Assembly (NCBI RefSeq): GCF_041927875.1
Contig: NZ_JBHFHN010000002.1
Source: Paracoccus sp041927875
GTDB lineage: Bacteria; Pseudomonadota; Alphaproteobacteria; Rhodobacterales; Rhodobacteraceae
DNA length: 64,000 bases
Direction: 5' to 3' (one strand)
Shown: positions 50,324 to 58,669 of the stretch, piece by piece
Layout of the letters: every line of letters begins with the position of its first letter
Position numbering within the stretch: the first letter of the stretch is position 1
The notes under the pieces: generated by a model
Seen by the model: only the letters and a program-made list of their open reading frames with translations
What the model was told of the DNA's origin: nothing
Database searches by the model: none
Program-made: the position numbers and the translations under genes

Positions 50324-51223
50324 ATGAACATCGACTATCCGGCAGCCCGCGCCGTGGCACTGGTGGTGCAGACCGGCAGCTTTGAACGGGCGGCCGAGCG
50401 GCTGCATGTCACGCCCTCGGCGGTGTCGCAACGGGTGCGCGGGCTGGAGGACCGTCTGGGCGTCGCGCTGATCGACCGGGGCAGCCCCTGCACAGCGACA
50501 CCTGCCGGGGCCTGGCTCTGCCGTCATGTCGATCATGTGGCGCTGCTTGAGGCACAACTAATGGACCAGCTTCCCGGCCCGCCGCGCGGCGCCGCGCAGG
50601 TCACGCTGGCGATTGCGGCCAATGCCGACAGCCTGGGCACCTGGTTCCTGACCGCTTTGGCCGATTTCGGCGCGGGCCGCGATCATCTGTTCGACATCGC
50701 CCTTGATGATGAGGATCACACCGCCGACTGGCTGGCGCGGGGCCGTGTGCTGGCCGCCGTCACCGCCGAGGCGCGGCCGGTCGCGGGCTGCATCGTGCAT
50801 CCGCTGGGGTCGCTGCGTTATCACGCGACCGCCAGCCCCGGCTTTGTCGCGCGTCACTTCGCGGGCGGGATGACGGAAGCGGCTGTGGCGGCGGCGCCTT
50901 CGATGATGTTCAACGCCAAGGACCGGCTGCAATCGGACTGGCTGGGCCTGCATCTGGGCCACGACATCCCCCGCCCGGCGCATGTGATCCCCGCGACCCA
51001 GGCCTTTGTCGATGCCGCACTGGCGGGCATCGGCTGGGGGATGAACCCGGCGATGCTGGTGGCGGAGCATCTGGCAACGGGCCGGCTGGTTGAACTGATC
51101 CCCGGCGCGGTGCTGGACAAGCCCTTGTTCTGGCAGGTGAACCGGCTGGCGGCACCGGCCCTTGCGGGCCTGACCCAGGCGGTGCGCACCGCCGCCGCCC
51201 GCGCCCTGGTGACGACCACCTGA
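50324..51223 (+). CDS. argP: LysR-family regulator ArgP (IciA)
   Basis: 299 residues. Winged helix at 1-60 (MNIDYPAARAVALVVQTGSF, AAERLHVTPSAVSQRV) and periplasmic-binding-like effector domain. The start and the segment VQTGSFERAAERL match ArgP/IciA proteins. ATG at 50324. It is divergent from argO and predicted to switch on export when arginine or lysine accumulates (known for the family; inferred here). Confidence 0.92.
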   Translation: MNIDYPAARAVALVVQTGSFERAAERLHVTPSAVSQRVRGLEDRLGVALIDRGSPCTATPAGAWLCRHVDHVALLEAQLMDQLPGPPRGAAQVTLAIAANADSLGTWFLTALADFGAGRDHLFDIALDDEDHTADWLARGRVLAAVTAEARPVAGCIVHPLGSLRYHATASPGFVARHFAGGMTEAAVAAAPSMMFNAKDRLQSDWLGLHLGHDIPRPAHVIPATQAFVDAALAGIGWGMNPAMLVAEHLATGRLVELIPGAVLDKPLFWQVNRLAAPALAGLTQAVRTAAARALVTTT

Positions 51224-51288
51224 CCCGCGCGCCCCCTTGCGCGACAGGCGGCCTGCCCCTAGCTTCACGCAGCGGCCAAGGGGGCCGC

Positions 51289-51410
51289 GTTCTCAGGGCG
51301 GGGTGCAATTCCCCACCGGCGGTCACAGCCCGCGAGCGCCTGCCACAGGCAGGGTCAGCAGATCCGGTGAAACTCCGGGGCCGACGGTGAAAGTCCGGAT
51401 GAAAGAGAAC
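51289..51410 (+). promoter_or_regulatory. FMN riboswitch (RFN element)
   Basis: All conserved RFN blocks are readable: GTTCTCAGGGCGGGGTGCAA and TTCCCCACCGGCGGT at the 5' side, GATCCGGTGAAACTCCGG in the middle, and GCCGACGGTGAAAGTCCGG with ATGAAAGAGAAC closing P1. It is followed after 8 nt by a terminator and then ribN, so FMN should reduce transporter expression. Confidence 0.95.
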
Positions 51411-51418
51411 GGGATCGG

Positions 51419-51444
51419 CCGGGCTGACCGGCCCGGTTCTTTTC
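51419..51444 (+). terminator. Riboswitch-controlled terminator upstream of ribN
   Basis: CCGGGC-TGACCG-GCCCGG (51419-51436) followed by TTCTTTTC. It lies between the RFN aptamer and the ribN start, the expected expression platform. Confidence 0.75.
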
Positions 51445-51476
51445 TGCCTTGGGTCAGGCATGTGAAAGGAACCCGC

Positions 51477-52370
51477 TTGACCTATTCCGAACAATCAAGC
51501 CGCGCCGCAGTGTCGGGGCCGGCGCAGGGGGCCGCGCTGATGGTGGCGGCGGGCGCGCTGTTTGCGGTGGTGAATACGTTGCTGCAATGGGTGACGATGC
51601 GCGCCGGGCTGAACAGCGCCAGCGTCACCCTGTGGCAATATGGGGTGGCGCTGATCTGCACCCTGCCCTGGCTGATCCTGCGTCCGCAGGGCAGCCTGCG
51701 CACCCGCCGCCCGCTGGCGCACCTGTCGCGCGTGGCCCTGGCCGTGGGCGGGGTGCAACTGTGGACGGCGGGGCTGGCGCAGGTGCCGATCTGGCAGGCC
51801 ATCGCGCTGATCATGCTGTCGCCGATGTTCGTGACCCTGGGCGCGGTCGCGCTGCTGGGCGAACGGGTCAGCTTGCTCCGACTGCTGGCGCTGATCGTCG
51901 GATTTGCGGGTGGCATGGTGGTGTTGGCGCCGTGGTCGGAAGCGTTCACCGCCTTCGCCCTGCTGCCGGTCGGCGCGGCGGCGATGTGGGCGGGGACGTC
52001 GCTGATGACCAAATACCTGAGCCGGGACGAGCCGCCCGAGACCCTGACCCTGTGGCTGCTGGCGCTGCTGGTGCCTGCGAATGCGGTGTTGGCGCTGCCC
52101 TTTGGGGTGGTGCCCGCCGGTCCGGGCCTTGCGCTGCCAGCGGTGGCCGCGGCGGGTGTGCTGACCGCATTGGCGCAATATCTGCTGGCGCGCGCCTATG
52201 CCCGCCACGACGCGGGCTATCTGCAACCGTTCGACTATCTGAAGCTGCCGCTGAACGTCGCGCTTGGCATCGCCGCTTTCGGATTTGTGCCGCCCGGCAG
52301 CCTGTGGATCGGGGCGGCGATGATCGTCGCCGCCTCGGTCACGCTGGTCCGACTGGAGCGCGCGCCCTAA
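51477..52370 (+). CDS. ribN: Riboflavin transporter RibN (EamA family)
   Basis: 297-residue, ten-TM DMT protein. The first EamA repeat includes GALFAVVNTLLQWVTMR and SVTLWQYGVALICTLPWLI, the second AAMWAGTSLMTKYLSRDEP. Position directly behind an FMN riboswitch identifies it as the RibN-type importer known from Rhodobacterales and Rhizobiales. TTG start at 51477, with AAAGGA seven bases upstream and no closer ATG. Overlaps the convergent MBL gene by 4 bp. Confidence 0.93.
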   Translation: MTYSEQSSRAAVSGPAQGAALMVAAGALFAVVNTLLQWVTMRAGLNSASVTLWQYGVALICTLPWLILRPQGSLRTRRPLAHLSRVALAVGGVQLWTAGLAQVPIWQAIALIMLSPMFVTLGAVALLGERVSLLRLLALIVGFAGGMVVLAPWSEAFTAFALLPVGAAAMWAGTSLMTKYLSRDEPPETLTLWLLALLVPANAVLALPFGVVPAGPGLALPAVAAAGVLTALAQYLLARAYARHDAGYLQPFDYLKLPLNVALGIAAFGFVPPGSLWIGAAMIVAASVTLVRLERAP

Positions 52371-53251
52371 TCAGCGCGGCGGAAGCGGTTCACCGGGATC
52401 GTCAGGAACGGCTGCCCGCCGCGTTCGGGCAGCCGCCCGCCGCGTATGTTCACCTGCAAGGCATGCAGCATCCGCGCCGGCAGGGGAAGCGTCCGGTCGC
52501 GGGCCTGACGCCGGGTGATGAACTCCTCCCGGCTGATGCCATCCTTGACATGGATGTTGGTCAGCCGATGTTCGGCGACGGTGGCCATATAGTCGGGCTG
52601 GCGCCCCTCATCCGGGTAGTCATGGCCGACATACAGGCGGGTCGCGCCGGGCAGGTCCAGAAGGACGCGGATCGCATCCCACAGATCCGCCGCCGAGCCG
52701 CCGGGAAAATCCGCCCGGCTGCTGCCCGAGGCGGGCATCATCAGCGTGTCATGCACAAAGGCCGCATCACCGATGACATAAGTGACCGAGGCCAGCGTAT
52801 GCCCCGGCGACAGCATCACCCGCGCCTGAAGATCACCGATGGCAAATCTGTCGCCATCCTGAAACCGCCGGTCCCATTGCCGGCCATCGCAGGGCAAATC
52901 GGCATCGCCATAAAGATCAGCCCACAGCTTTTGCACCTGCACGACCCGCGCCCCGATCCCGGTTTTCGCGCCCGGCAGACGCGCGGCGAGCCAGGGCGCC
53001 GCGCTGAAGTGATCGGCATGGGGATGGGTGTCCAGCAGCCAGTCGATGCCGATGCCGGCCTCGGTCACATAGTCCAGAATCTCTTGCGCGCTGTCTGTCC
53101 AGACCCGACCCGAGGCCGGATCAAAGTTCCACACGGGGTCGATGATCGCACCGCGCATCGTCGCCGGGTCATGCACGACATATTGCAGGCTGCCGGTCGG
53201 GCGGTCGAAAAAGGCGCGCACCTGCGGGCGGGGGGAAACGGGGGTGGTCAT
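52367..53251 (-). CDS. MBL-fold hydrolase, persulfide dioxygenase-like (Blh/ETHE1 type)
   Basis: 294 residues. Metal motif DTHPHADHFSAAPWL, then LSPGHTLASVTYVIG, FVHDTLMMPASGSSRADFPGG and YVGHDYPDEGRQ. The pattern matches Blh/ETHE1-like sulfur dioxygenases, which oxidise persulfides. ATG at 53251, with an adjacent ATG at 53254; GAGG spacing favours the former. No BigR-type repressor or rhodanese is adjacent. Confidence 0.85.
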   Translation of the reverse strand: MTTPVSPRPQVRAFFDRPTGSLQYVVHDPATMRGAIIDPVWNFDPASGRVWTDSAQEILDYVTEAGIGIDWLLDTHPHADHFSAAPWLAARLPGAKTGIGARVVQVQKLWADLYGDADLPCDGRQWDRRFQDGDRFAIGDLQARVMLSPGHTLASVTYVIGDAAFVHDTLMMPASGSSRADFPGGSAADLWDAIRVLLDLPGATRLYVGHDYPDEGRQPDYMATVAEHRLTNIHVKDGISREEFITRRQARDRTLPLPARMLHALQVNIRGGRLPERGGQPFLTIPVNRFRRAD

Positions 53252-53398
53252 CATGGCCTCATGTCACATCCAATTTTCAGGATATGTCGTCGCGGCGGCT
53301 TTGCAACGCCCCCCGGTGGCACAAAAGGACGCGGCGGCGAAAGGTTGCCGCGCGCGCGCCCGCGCGGTAAAGCCCGCGTGATCGACAGGGGGGCCGCC

Positions 53399-54211
53399 AT
53401 GGCGCATATCATCGTCACGGGCAATGAAAAGGGCGGGTCGGGCAAATCGACCACCGCCATGCACGTCGCCACCGCCTTGGCGCGCAATGGCCACCGGGTC
53501 GCCGCGTTGGATCTTGACGTGCGCCAACGCAGCTTTGGCCGCTATGTCGAAAACCGCATGGCCTTTCTGCGCCGCGAGGGGCTGACCATGCCCACCCCCA
53601 CCCTGGGCGCCTTGCCCGAGGCAATCGACGAATCCGCCCTTGGTCCGCATGACAACCCGCAGGATTTCCGCCTGTCCGCCGCCGTGCAAGCGCTTGAGGC
53701 AGAGCACGACTTTCTGGTCATCGACTGCCCCGGCAGCCACACCCGGCTAAGCCAAGTGGCGCATTCGCTGGCCGACACGCTGATCACGCCGCTGAACGAC
53801 AGTTTCATCGACTTCGACCTGCTGGCGCGCACCGACCCAGATACCGGCAAGGTCATCGGGCCGTCGATCTATGCTGAAATGGTGTGGAACGCGCGGCAGC
53901 TGCGGGCGCGCGCCGGGCTGAAGCCGATCGACTGGATCGTGCTGCGCAACCGCCTTGGCACTCAGCAGATGCACAACAAGCGCAAGGTCGGCACCGCGCT
54001 GGAACAACTGTCGCGCCGCATCGGCTTTCGCGTCGCGCCCGGTTTTTCCGAACGGGTGATCTTTCGCGAATTGTTCCCGCGCGGCCTGACGCTGCTGGAC
54101 CTGCGCGACATCGGGGTGGACAACCTGTCGATGTCGAACATCGCCGCGCGTCAGGAGTTGCGTGAACTGATCACGGCGCTGAATCTGCCGGGCGTCAAGG
54201 TGGGGTTCTGA
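53399..54211 (+). CDS. mipZ: Division-plane positioning ATPase MipZ
   Basis: 270-residue ParA/MinD-family ATPase that forms a gradient from the cell pole and inhibits FtsZ away from midcell in alphaproteobacteria. Deviant Walker A NEKGGSGKSTTAMH, LDLDVRQRSFGRY, LVIDCPGSHTRLS and NRLGTQQMHNKRKV. ATG at 53399 after GGGGGGCC. It ends 65 bp before a convergent tRNA gene. Confidence 0.95.
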   Translation: MAHIIVTGNEKGGSGKSTTAMHVATALARNGHRVAALDLDVRQRSFGRYVENRMAFLRREGLTMPTPTLGALPEAIDESALGPHDNPQDFRLSAAVQALEAEHDFLVIDCPGSHTRLSQVAHSLADTLITPLNDSFIDFDLLARTDPDTGKVIGPSIYAEMVWNARQLRARAGLKPIDWIVLRNRLGTQQMHNKRKVGTALEQLSRRIGFRVAPGFSERVIFRELFPRGLTLLDLRDIGVDNLSMSNIAARQELRELITALNLPGVKVGF

Positions 54212-54238
54212 CGCCGCACAGGCGCGCACGCATCGCGC

Positions 54239-54260
54239 TGCGCCCGAAGGCGCATCTTTT
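54239..54260 (+). terminator. Probable terminator of mipZ
   Basis: TGCGCC-CGAA-GGCGCA stem-loop (54239-54254) followed by TCTTTT. It is 27 bp past the mipZ stop and just before the end of the convergent tRNA gene. Confidence 0.6.
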
Positions 54261-54276
54261 CGCAGATGGTGGGAAA

Positions 54277-54353
54277 TGGCGGACCCGAAGAGATTCGAAC
54301 TCCTGACCCCTAGATTCGTAGTCTAGTGCTCTATCCAGCTGAGCTACGGGTCC
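54277..54353 (-). tRNA. tRNA-Arg (anticodon ACG)
   Basis: 77-nt tRNA on the minus strand with encoded CCA. Acceptor stem GGACCCG / CGGGTCC, D arm TAGCTCAGCTGGATAGAGC, anticodon stem CTAGA / TCTAG around loop CTACGAA (anticodon ACG, read as ICG), and T loop GTTCGAATC. It decodes CGU/CGC/CGA after A34-to-I editing. Confidence 0.97.
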
Positions 54354-54442
54354 GCTGTGGGGGGCCATTTAGCCCTGCCCGCGACCAAGCGCAAGGGCTT
54401 CGGCGAAAATAATCGGCGGCGCGCGCATTTCTTTGCGCCCCC

Positions 54443-55846
54443 TTAGACGGTGGCCAGCTTGACCGCGCCACGCGGCAGGCAGATGCGAAACTCGGTGCCG
54501 GTTTCGTCGGTCCTGACCAGCTCAAGCCGGCCCCCGTGGCCGCGCACCAGTTCCGCCGAAATCGCCAGGCCAAGGCCGGTGCCGCCCTTGCGCGACCCGC
54601 CCTGGAACGCGCGGAACAGATTCTCGCGGGTCCGCTCGGGCAGGCCGGGGCCGGTGTCGCCAACGCGGATCCACCAGTCGGATTCGTCCTCGCCTGCGGC
54701 AATCTCGATCGTGCCGGGGGCACCGGTGCCCTCGATCGCTTGGCGGGCGTTGCGGACCAGGTTCGACAGCACCCGGAACATCTGCTCGCGGTCGGCGCGG
54801 ATGGTCAGGGCCTGGGGCATGTCCAGCACGAAATCGACCCCGGCTGGCGTGGCCAGAAGCGATTCGGATTCGACGATCTCCTCGGCCAGGTCGCGCAGGC
54901 GGAATCGCGACAGGCTGGGCCGCGGCTCTTCCGCGCGACCGAAGGCCAGCGTGGTTTCGCACAGATTGACGGCCCGGCTGATCGAGGCGACCAGCTTGGG
55001 CGCCGTGCGCCGCACCGCCGGGTCTTGGCTGGTCTCCAGCCGGTCGGTGAACAATTGCGCGGTGGTCAGGACGTTGCGCAGATCGTGGCTGATCTTGGCG
55101 ACCGCCTCACCCAGTTGCGCCAGCCGCTCCTTTTGCCGCAACGAGGTCGCAAGCTGCGTCTGCATCCCCGCCAGGGCCTCCTCGGCCTCGCGCAGTTCGG
55201 CGATGCGGGCGGACGGGTCGATGATACCGCGCGCATCTTCGGGCGCTTCGGCCCAGGACGACATCTTGCCGACCAGATCCTTGATCGGGCTGACCAGCAG
55301 GCCGCGCACCAGCAGGAACAGCAGGATCGCCGTGATGACCGAGACAAGCGCCGACTGCGCCAGGATCCGCAGCCCGTATTCAATCATCGCACCGCGCAGC
55401 GGCGCGGTATTGGTGGTCACCTCGATCAGTTGCCCGGCCTGTTTGACCGGCGCGCCGATCACCCGGATCACCCGATCTTCGTCGTCCATCAGCGTCCAGA
55501 AGGCGTCGCGCACGCGGGTGGCCAGATTGGGTTCGCGCAGGTCATAGGTGGCGGCGACCGGACCGGGCAAGGGCGAGGCCAGGATCAGCTGCCGCATCTC
55601 ATCACGACGCAGCACGACGTTATAGACACCGGCATTGGCCAGCAGCTCGGCCTCAAGCGTGGGTTCGATCACCTCATCCGTGGCCAGCAGCGCGAGTGAG
55701 GCAATCTGCGCCCGTTCCAGCCGCGCACCCAGGAAATCGACGCGGAAATTGGCGACGGCGGGGACCAGGATCAACACCTCGGCCAGCAGCACGAACAGCG
55801 ATGTCAGTGCAAGAAAGCGGCCGGAAAGGGTGTTGAATCGCATCAT
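54443..55846 (-). CDS. Sensor histidine kinase (two-component)
   Basis: 467 residues. TM1 at about 11-33, a periplasmic sensor 35-160, and TM2 at 163-185. A HAMP-like linker and coiled coil (ELREAEEALAGMQTQLATSL) come next, then the phospho-acceptor His254 in ISHDLRNVL. The HATPase_c domain has NLVRNARQAI, GDTGPGLP and KGGTGLGLAIS. No response regulator is adjacent, so it is an orphan kinase. ATG at 55846, with 55843 possible. Signal and partner are unknown. Confidence 0.93.
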   Translation of the reverse strand: MMRFNTLSGRFLALTSLFVLLAEVLILVPAVANFRVDFLGARLERAQIASLALLATDEVIEPTLEAELLANAGVYNVVLRRDEMRQLILASPLPGPVAATYDLREPNLATRVRDAFWTLMDDEDRVIRVIGAPVKQAGQLIEVTTNTAPLRGAMIEYGLRILAQSALVSVITAILLFLLVRGLLVSPIKDLVGKMSSWAEAPEDARGIIDPSARIAELREAEEALAGMQTQLATSLRQKERLAQLGEAVAKISHDLRNVLTTAQLFTDRLETSQDPAVRRTAPKLVASISRAVNLCETTLAFGRAEEPRPSLSRFRLRDLAEEIVESESLLATPAGVDFVLDMPQALTIRADREQMFRVLSNLVRNARQAIEGTGAPGTIEIAAGEDESDWWIRVGDTGPGLPERTRENLFRAFQGGSRKGGTGLGLAISAELVRGHGGRLELVRTDETGTEFRICLPRGAVKLATV

Positions 55847-56175
55847 GGGTCAAATCTGCCGGGCAACCGGCCCCTGACCGCGGCCCGATTTCCCGCATGT
55901 CACGCAGCCGTGATCCGTTGAAATCAGGGCATAACATGGCTTTGATCCCGCCAACAGGGTTGGTGGGCGAAAAACCTGTTCAATGCCGCGCATTTTCGGC
56001 AAGATGCCGCCGCTGGCAAGCGCCGTTGCGGTGCCGTCTTTTCTGCTGCCCGCCTGCGCCATGTTCGATTGACTTCGCCCGGCGCGGCCCGTATAGGACG
56101 GGCTTCAATCGGAACGGCGCTTGATTCCCGCGCTTTGTGGGATGTATTCGGGTTGCCAGTAACGGAGTAGAAGCG
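55847..56175. other. 329-bp intergenic region between histidine kinase and rpmH
   Basis: No ORF with support. It contains the rpmH promoter at 56069-56097, a CCAAC-AGG-GTTGG dyad (55951-55963) of unknown meaning, and presumably the divergent kinase promoter. I looked for DnaA boxes (TTATCCACA-like) because rpmH can adjoin oriC, and saw none. Confidence 0.6.
56069..56097 (+). promoter_or_regulatory. Predicted promoter of the rpmH-rnpA operon
   Basis: TTGACT (56069-56074), 17-bp spacer, TATAGG (56092-56097), 79 bp upstream of the rpmH ATG. Best sigma70-like match in the window. Confidence 0.75.
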
Positions 56176-56310
56176 ATGAAGCGCACTTTTCAGCCGTCGA
56201 ACCTGGTTCGCGCGCGCCGTCACGGCTTCCGCGCCCGCATGGCCACCAAGGGCGGCCAGCTGGTGCTGAATCGTCGTCGCGCCAAGGGCCGCAAGCGTCT
56301 GTCGGCGTAA
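56176..56310 (+). CDS. rpmH: 50S ribosomal protein L34
   Basis: 44-residue bL34: MKRTFQPSNLVRARRHGF, then RARMATKGGQLVLNRRR and the terminal GRKRLSA. Too short for many ORF finders. ATG at 56176 with GGAGTAGAAGCG upstream. It starts the conserved rpmH-rnpA-yidD run. Confidence 0.98.
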   Translation: MKRTFQPSNLVRARRHGFRARMATKGGQLVLNRRRAKGRKRLSA

Positions 56311-56340
56311 TTGCCGCGGACCGGCCCAACCGGTAAAGAC

Positions 56341-56757
56341 ATGACACCGCCGGAAACCCCCGCCCCGCGTCCTGGTGACGATGGCGCGACGGGTCCGGCG
56401 GTTTCCTTTTGCGTGCTGCGCCACCGGCCCGATTTCCTGCGCGCCGCCAAGGCTATGCGTCAGGGCACGCCGGGTTTCATGGTCCAGGCGCGGCGCCGCG
56501 ACCCGGCCGAGTCCGCGCCGGACGGCGCGGTGCGCGTCGGTTTCACCTGCTCCAAGAAGATCGGCAATGCCGTCGCCCGCAACCGCGCCCGCCGCCGCCT
56601 GCGCGAGGTGGCGCGCGCCGTGATGCCCGGCCTTGCCCGCCCCGGCTGGGATTACGTCCTGGTCGGCCGACCTCAGGCCACCATCGCCCGCCCCTTTGCC
56701 GAGCTGCTGGCCGACCTCGACCGCGCCCTGCGCCGCATCCATGGCACCGGCGCATGA
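56341..56757 (+). CDS. rnpA: Ribonuclease P protein component
   Basis: 138 residues; protein cofactor of RNase P RNA (rnpB at 22.8 kb). The RNR motif is intact: GFTCSKKIGNAVARNRARRR followed by LREVARAV. The N-terminus has a ~25-residue Pro/Gly-rich extension before FCVLRHRPDFLRA. ATG at 56341. The stop overlaps the yidD start by ATGA. Confidence 0.96.
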   Translation: MTPPETPAPRPGDDGATGPAVSFCVLRHRPDFLRAAKAMRQGTPGFMVQARRRDPAESAPDGAVRVGFTCSKKIGNAVARNRARRRLREVARAVMPGLARPGWDYVLVGRPQATIARPFAELLADLDRALRRIHGTGA

Positions 56758-57020
56758 CGCCGCTGGCCCATCTGGCGGCGCTGCCGGTGCGCGCCTATCG
56801 GCTGCTTTTGTCGCCCTGGGTCGGCCATGGCTGCCGGTTCCAGCCCACCTGTTCGGCCTATGCGCTTGAGGCGTTGGAGCGTCACGGCGCGGTCAAGGGA
56901 TCGTGGCTTGCGGCGCGGCGCATCCTGCGCTGTCATCCTTGGGGTGGGCATGGGTTCGACCCGGTACCGGGGTCACGCCCGGATGACCACGATCAGACCG
57001 CCCCGCAGGATCAGCCATGA
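56754..57020 (+). CDS. yidD: Membrane protein insertion efficiency factor YidD
   Basis: 88-residue YidD: LAALPVRAYRLLLSPWVGHG, the conserved FQPTCSAYALEALERHG, and ILRCHPWGGHGFDPVP. Assists YidC-dependent insertion at the inner membrane. ATG at 56754 overlaps rnpA; the stop overlaps the next gene by ATGA. yidC itself follows 3.7 kb later. Confidence 0.96.
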   Translation: MTPLAHLAALPVRAYRLLLSPWVGHGCRFQPTCSAYALEALERHGAVKGSWLAARRILRCHPWGGHGFDPVPGSRPDDHDQTAPQDQP

Positions 57021-57700
57021 ACACCGCCCTGACGACGACCCTTGGCCTTGCCGCGATGATCGCGCTTGGCAGCGCCTTGGCCACGCCCGCCGACCGCATC
57101 GGCGGCATCTTCGACGCCCCCGCCAGCACGCCCGCCGCCGCGCCGACGCTGACCCGGCCGGTGCTGGTGGGCGACGGCCCGTTGGTTCGGATCGAGCTGC
57201 GCGTAGGTGGCGCCACGACCGGCGGCGGGCTGATGAACATCGGCTTTCTTGAACCCGGCCAACCTGCCCGCTGGCTGTTTCCCGGCCAAGGCGGCCCGCT
57301 GATTGTGGCCGCCGAACCGCTGTCCCTGCGCGGCGATCTGCTGGCGCCGATCCGGCCCGGCCAGGACATCTTCGCCCCCGGCACACTCAGCCCCGACGCC
57401 CTGCCCCCAAGCCGCGACCGCGACACCCCGCATGAGGTCGCGCTGATGCTGGTGCTGGTCAGCACCGACAGCAACGCCGATGGCCGCCTGACGCCCGAGG
57501 ATGGCCTGACCCTGGCCCTGACCCGCCCGGACGGCAGTGGCCGCACCGAGCTGGCCACCGGCCTGACCGCCGCGCCGCAGGTGCTGCCCAGCACGGCCGA
57601 CCTGGCCTTTCTGATCCCTACCGCCGGCGGGTTCGAGACCCTGCGCCTGAACCCCGCCACCTTCGACATCACCGACCGCCAGCCCGTGACCCTGCCCTGA
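57017..57700 (+). CDS. Unknown exported protein with one EF-hand-like loop
   Basis: 227 residues, family not recognised. The N-terminus MNTALTTTLGLAAMIALGSALA looks like a signal peptide with cleavage after ALA. Residues 151-162 read DSNADGRLTPED, an EF-hand calcium loop with Asp at positions 1, 5 and 12 and Asn at 3. The rest is beta-rich with repeated PVLVGDGPLVRI-type strands. It overlaps yidD by 4 bp (ATGA) and ttcA by 1 bp (TGATG), so it is firmly inside the operon. Role unknown; presumably periplasmic. Confidence 0.8.
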   Translation: MNTALTTTLGLAAMIALGSALATPADRIGGIFDAPASTPAAAPTLTRPVLVGDGPLVRIELRVGGATTGGGLMNIGFLEPGQPARWLFPGQGGPLIVAAEPLSLRGDLLAPIRPGQDIFAPGTLSPDALPPSRDRDTPHEVALMLVLVSTDSNADGRLTPEDGLTLALTRPDGSGRTELATGLTAAPQVLPSTADLAFLIPTAGGFETLRLNPATFDITDRQPVTLP

Positions 57701-58617
57701 TGACCGACATCCTGCCCGACCTGCCCACAGACGACCTGCCCACCGAAGGGGCCGAAATCCACCCGCTGTTTGCCGGCGCGCCAACCTCGACCGAGTTCCG
57801 CAAGCTGCGCAAACGTCTGGTCCGCCAGGTGCGCGAGGCGATCGACACTTATGGCATGGCGCGGCGCGGCGATCGCTGGCTGATCTGCCTGTCGGGCGGC
57901 AAGGACAGCTATACCCTGCTGGCGATCCTGCATGAATTACAATGGCGCGGCGTGCTGCCGGTCGATCTGCTGGCCTGCAATCTGGATCAAGGCCAGCCCG
58001 GCTTTCCGGCCACTGTGCTGCCCCAGTTCCTGACGCGCATGGGCGTGCCGCACCGGATCGAATACCAGGACACCTATTCGGTCGTGGTCGACAAGATCGC
58101 GCCCGGCGGGACGATGTGTTCGCTGTGTTCGCGGCTGCGGCGCGGCAATCTTTACCGGATTGCCCGCGAGGAGGGGTGTTCGACCGTCGTTCTGGGCCAT
58201 CACCGCGACGACATGCTGGAAACCTTCTTCATGAATCTGTTCCATGGCGGGCGGCTGGCCACGATGCCGCCGCGCCTTCTGAACGAGGAAGGCGACCTGT
58301 TCGTCGCCCGCCCTCTGGCCTTCGTGGCCGAGGCCGATTGCGACCGTTTCGCCCGTGCCATGAACTATCCGATCATCCCCTGCGACCTGTGCGGCAGCCA
58401 AGAGGGCCTGCAACGTCAACAGGTTAAGGGCATTCTGGATGAATGGGAACGGCGCAGTCCGGGGCGGCGGCAGGTGATGTTCCGGGCGCTGATGAATGTC
58501 CGCCCCTCGCATCTGGCCGATCCCGGGATATTCGATTTCGCCGGGTTGACACAGGGCGCGTTCGCGGATCGTTCTGATTTTAATGAAATACCGCGCCTGA
58601 GACCCCAAAGCGATTAA
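57700..58617 (+). CDS. ttcA: tRNA 2-thiocytidine synthetase TtcA
   Basis: 305-residue PP-loop ATPase that thiolates cytidine 32 of tRNA using an Fe-S cluster. PP-loop LSGGKDSYTLLAIL, first CxxC MCSLCSRLRRG, HHRDDMLETFFMNLFHGG, and the second CxxC CDLCGSQ. ATG at 57700 shares its A with the previous stop. Likely last gene of the rpmH-rnpA-yidD operon. Confidence 0.96.
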   Translation: MTDILPDLPTDDLPTEGAEIHPLFAGAPTSTEFRKLRKRLVRQVREAIDTYGMARRGDRWLICLSGGKDSYTLLAILHELQWRGVLPVDLLACNLDQGQPGFPATVLPQFLTRMGVPHRIEYQDTYSVVVDKIAPGGTMCSLCSRLRRGNLYRIAREEGCSTVVLGHHRDDMLETFFMNLFHGGRLATMPPRLLNEEGDLFVARPLAFVAEADCDRFARAMNYPIIPCDLCGSQEGLQRQQVKGILDEWERRSPGRRQVMFRALMNVRPSHLADPGIFDFAGLTQGAFADRSDFNEIPRLRPQSD

Positions 58618-58669
58618 CCGTCTGGCGATGATTTGCGCCTAGCCTTCCCGTGAACAAGCGGCAGAGGGC

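Noticed and set aside
55847..56175. Possible chromosomal origin next to rpmH
   Set aside because: No DnaA boxes, no AT-rich unwinding region, and no dnaA or dnaN; the region is explained by promoters.
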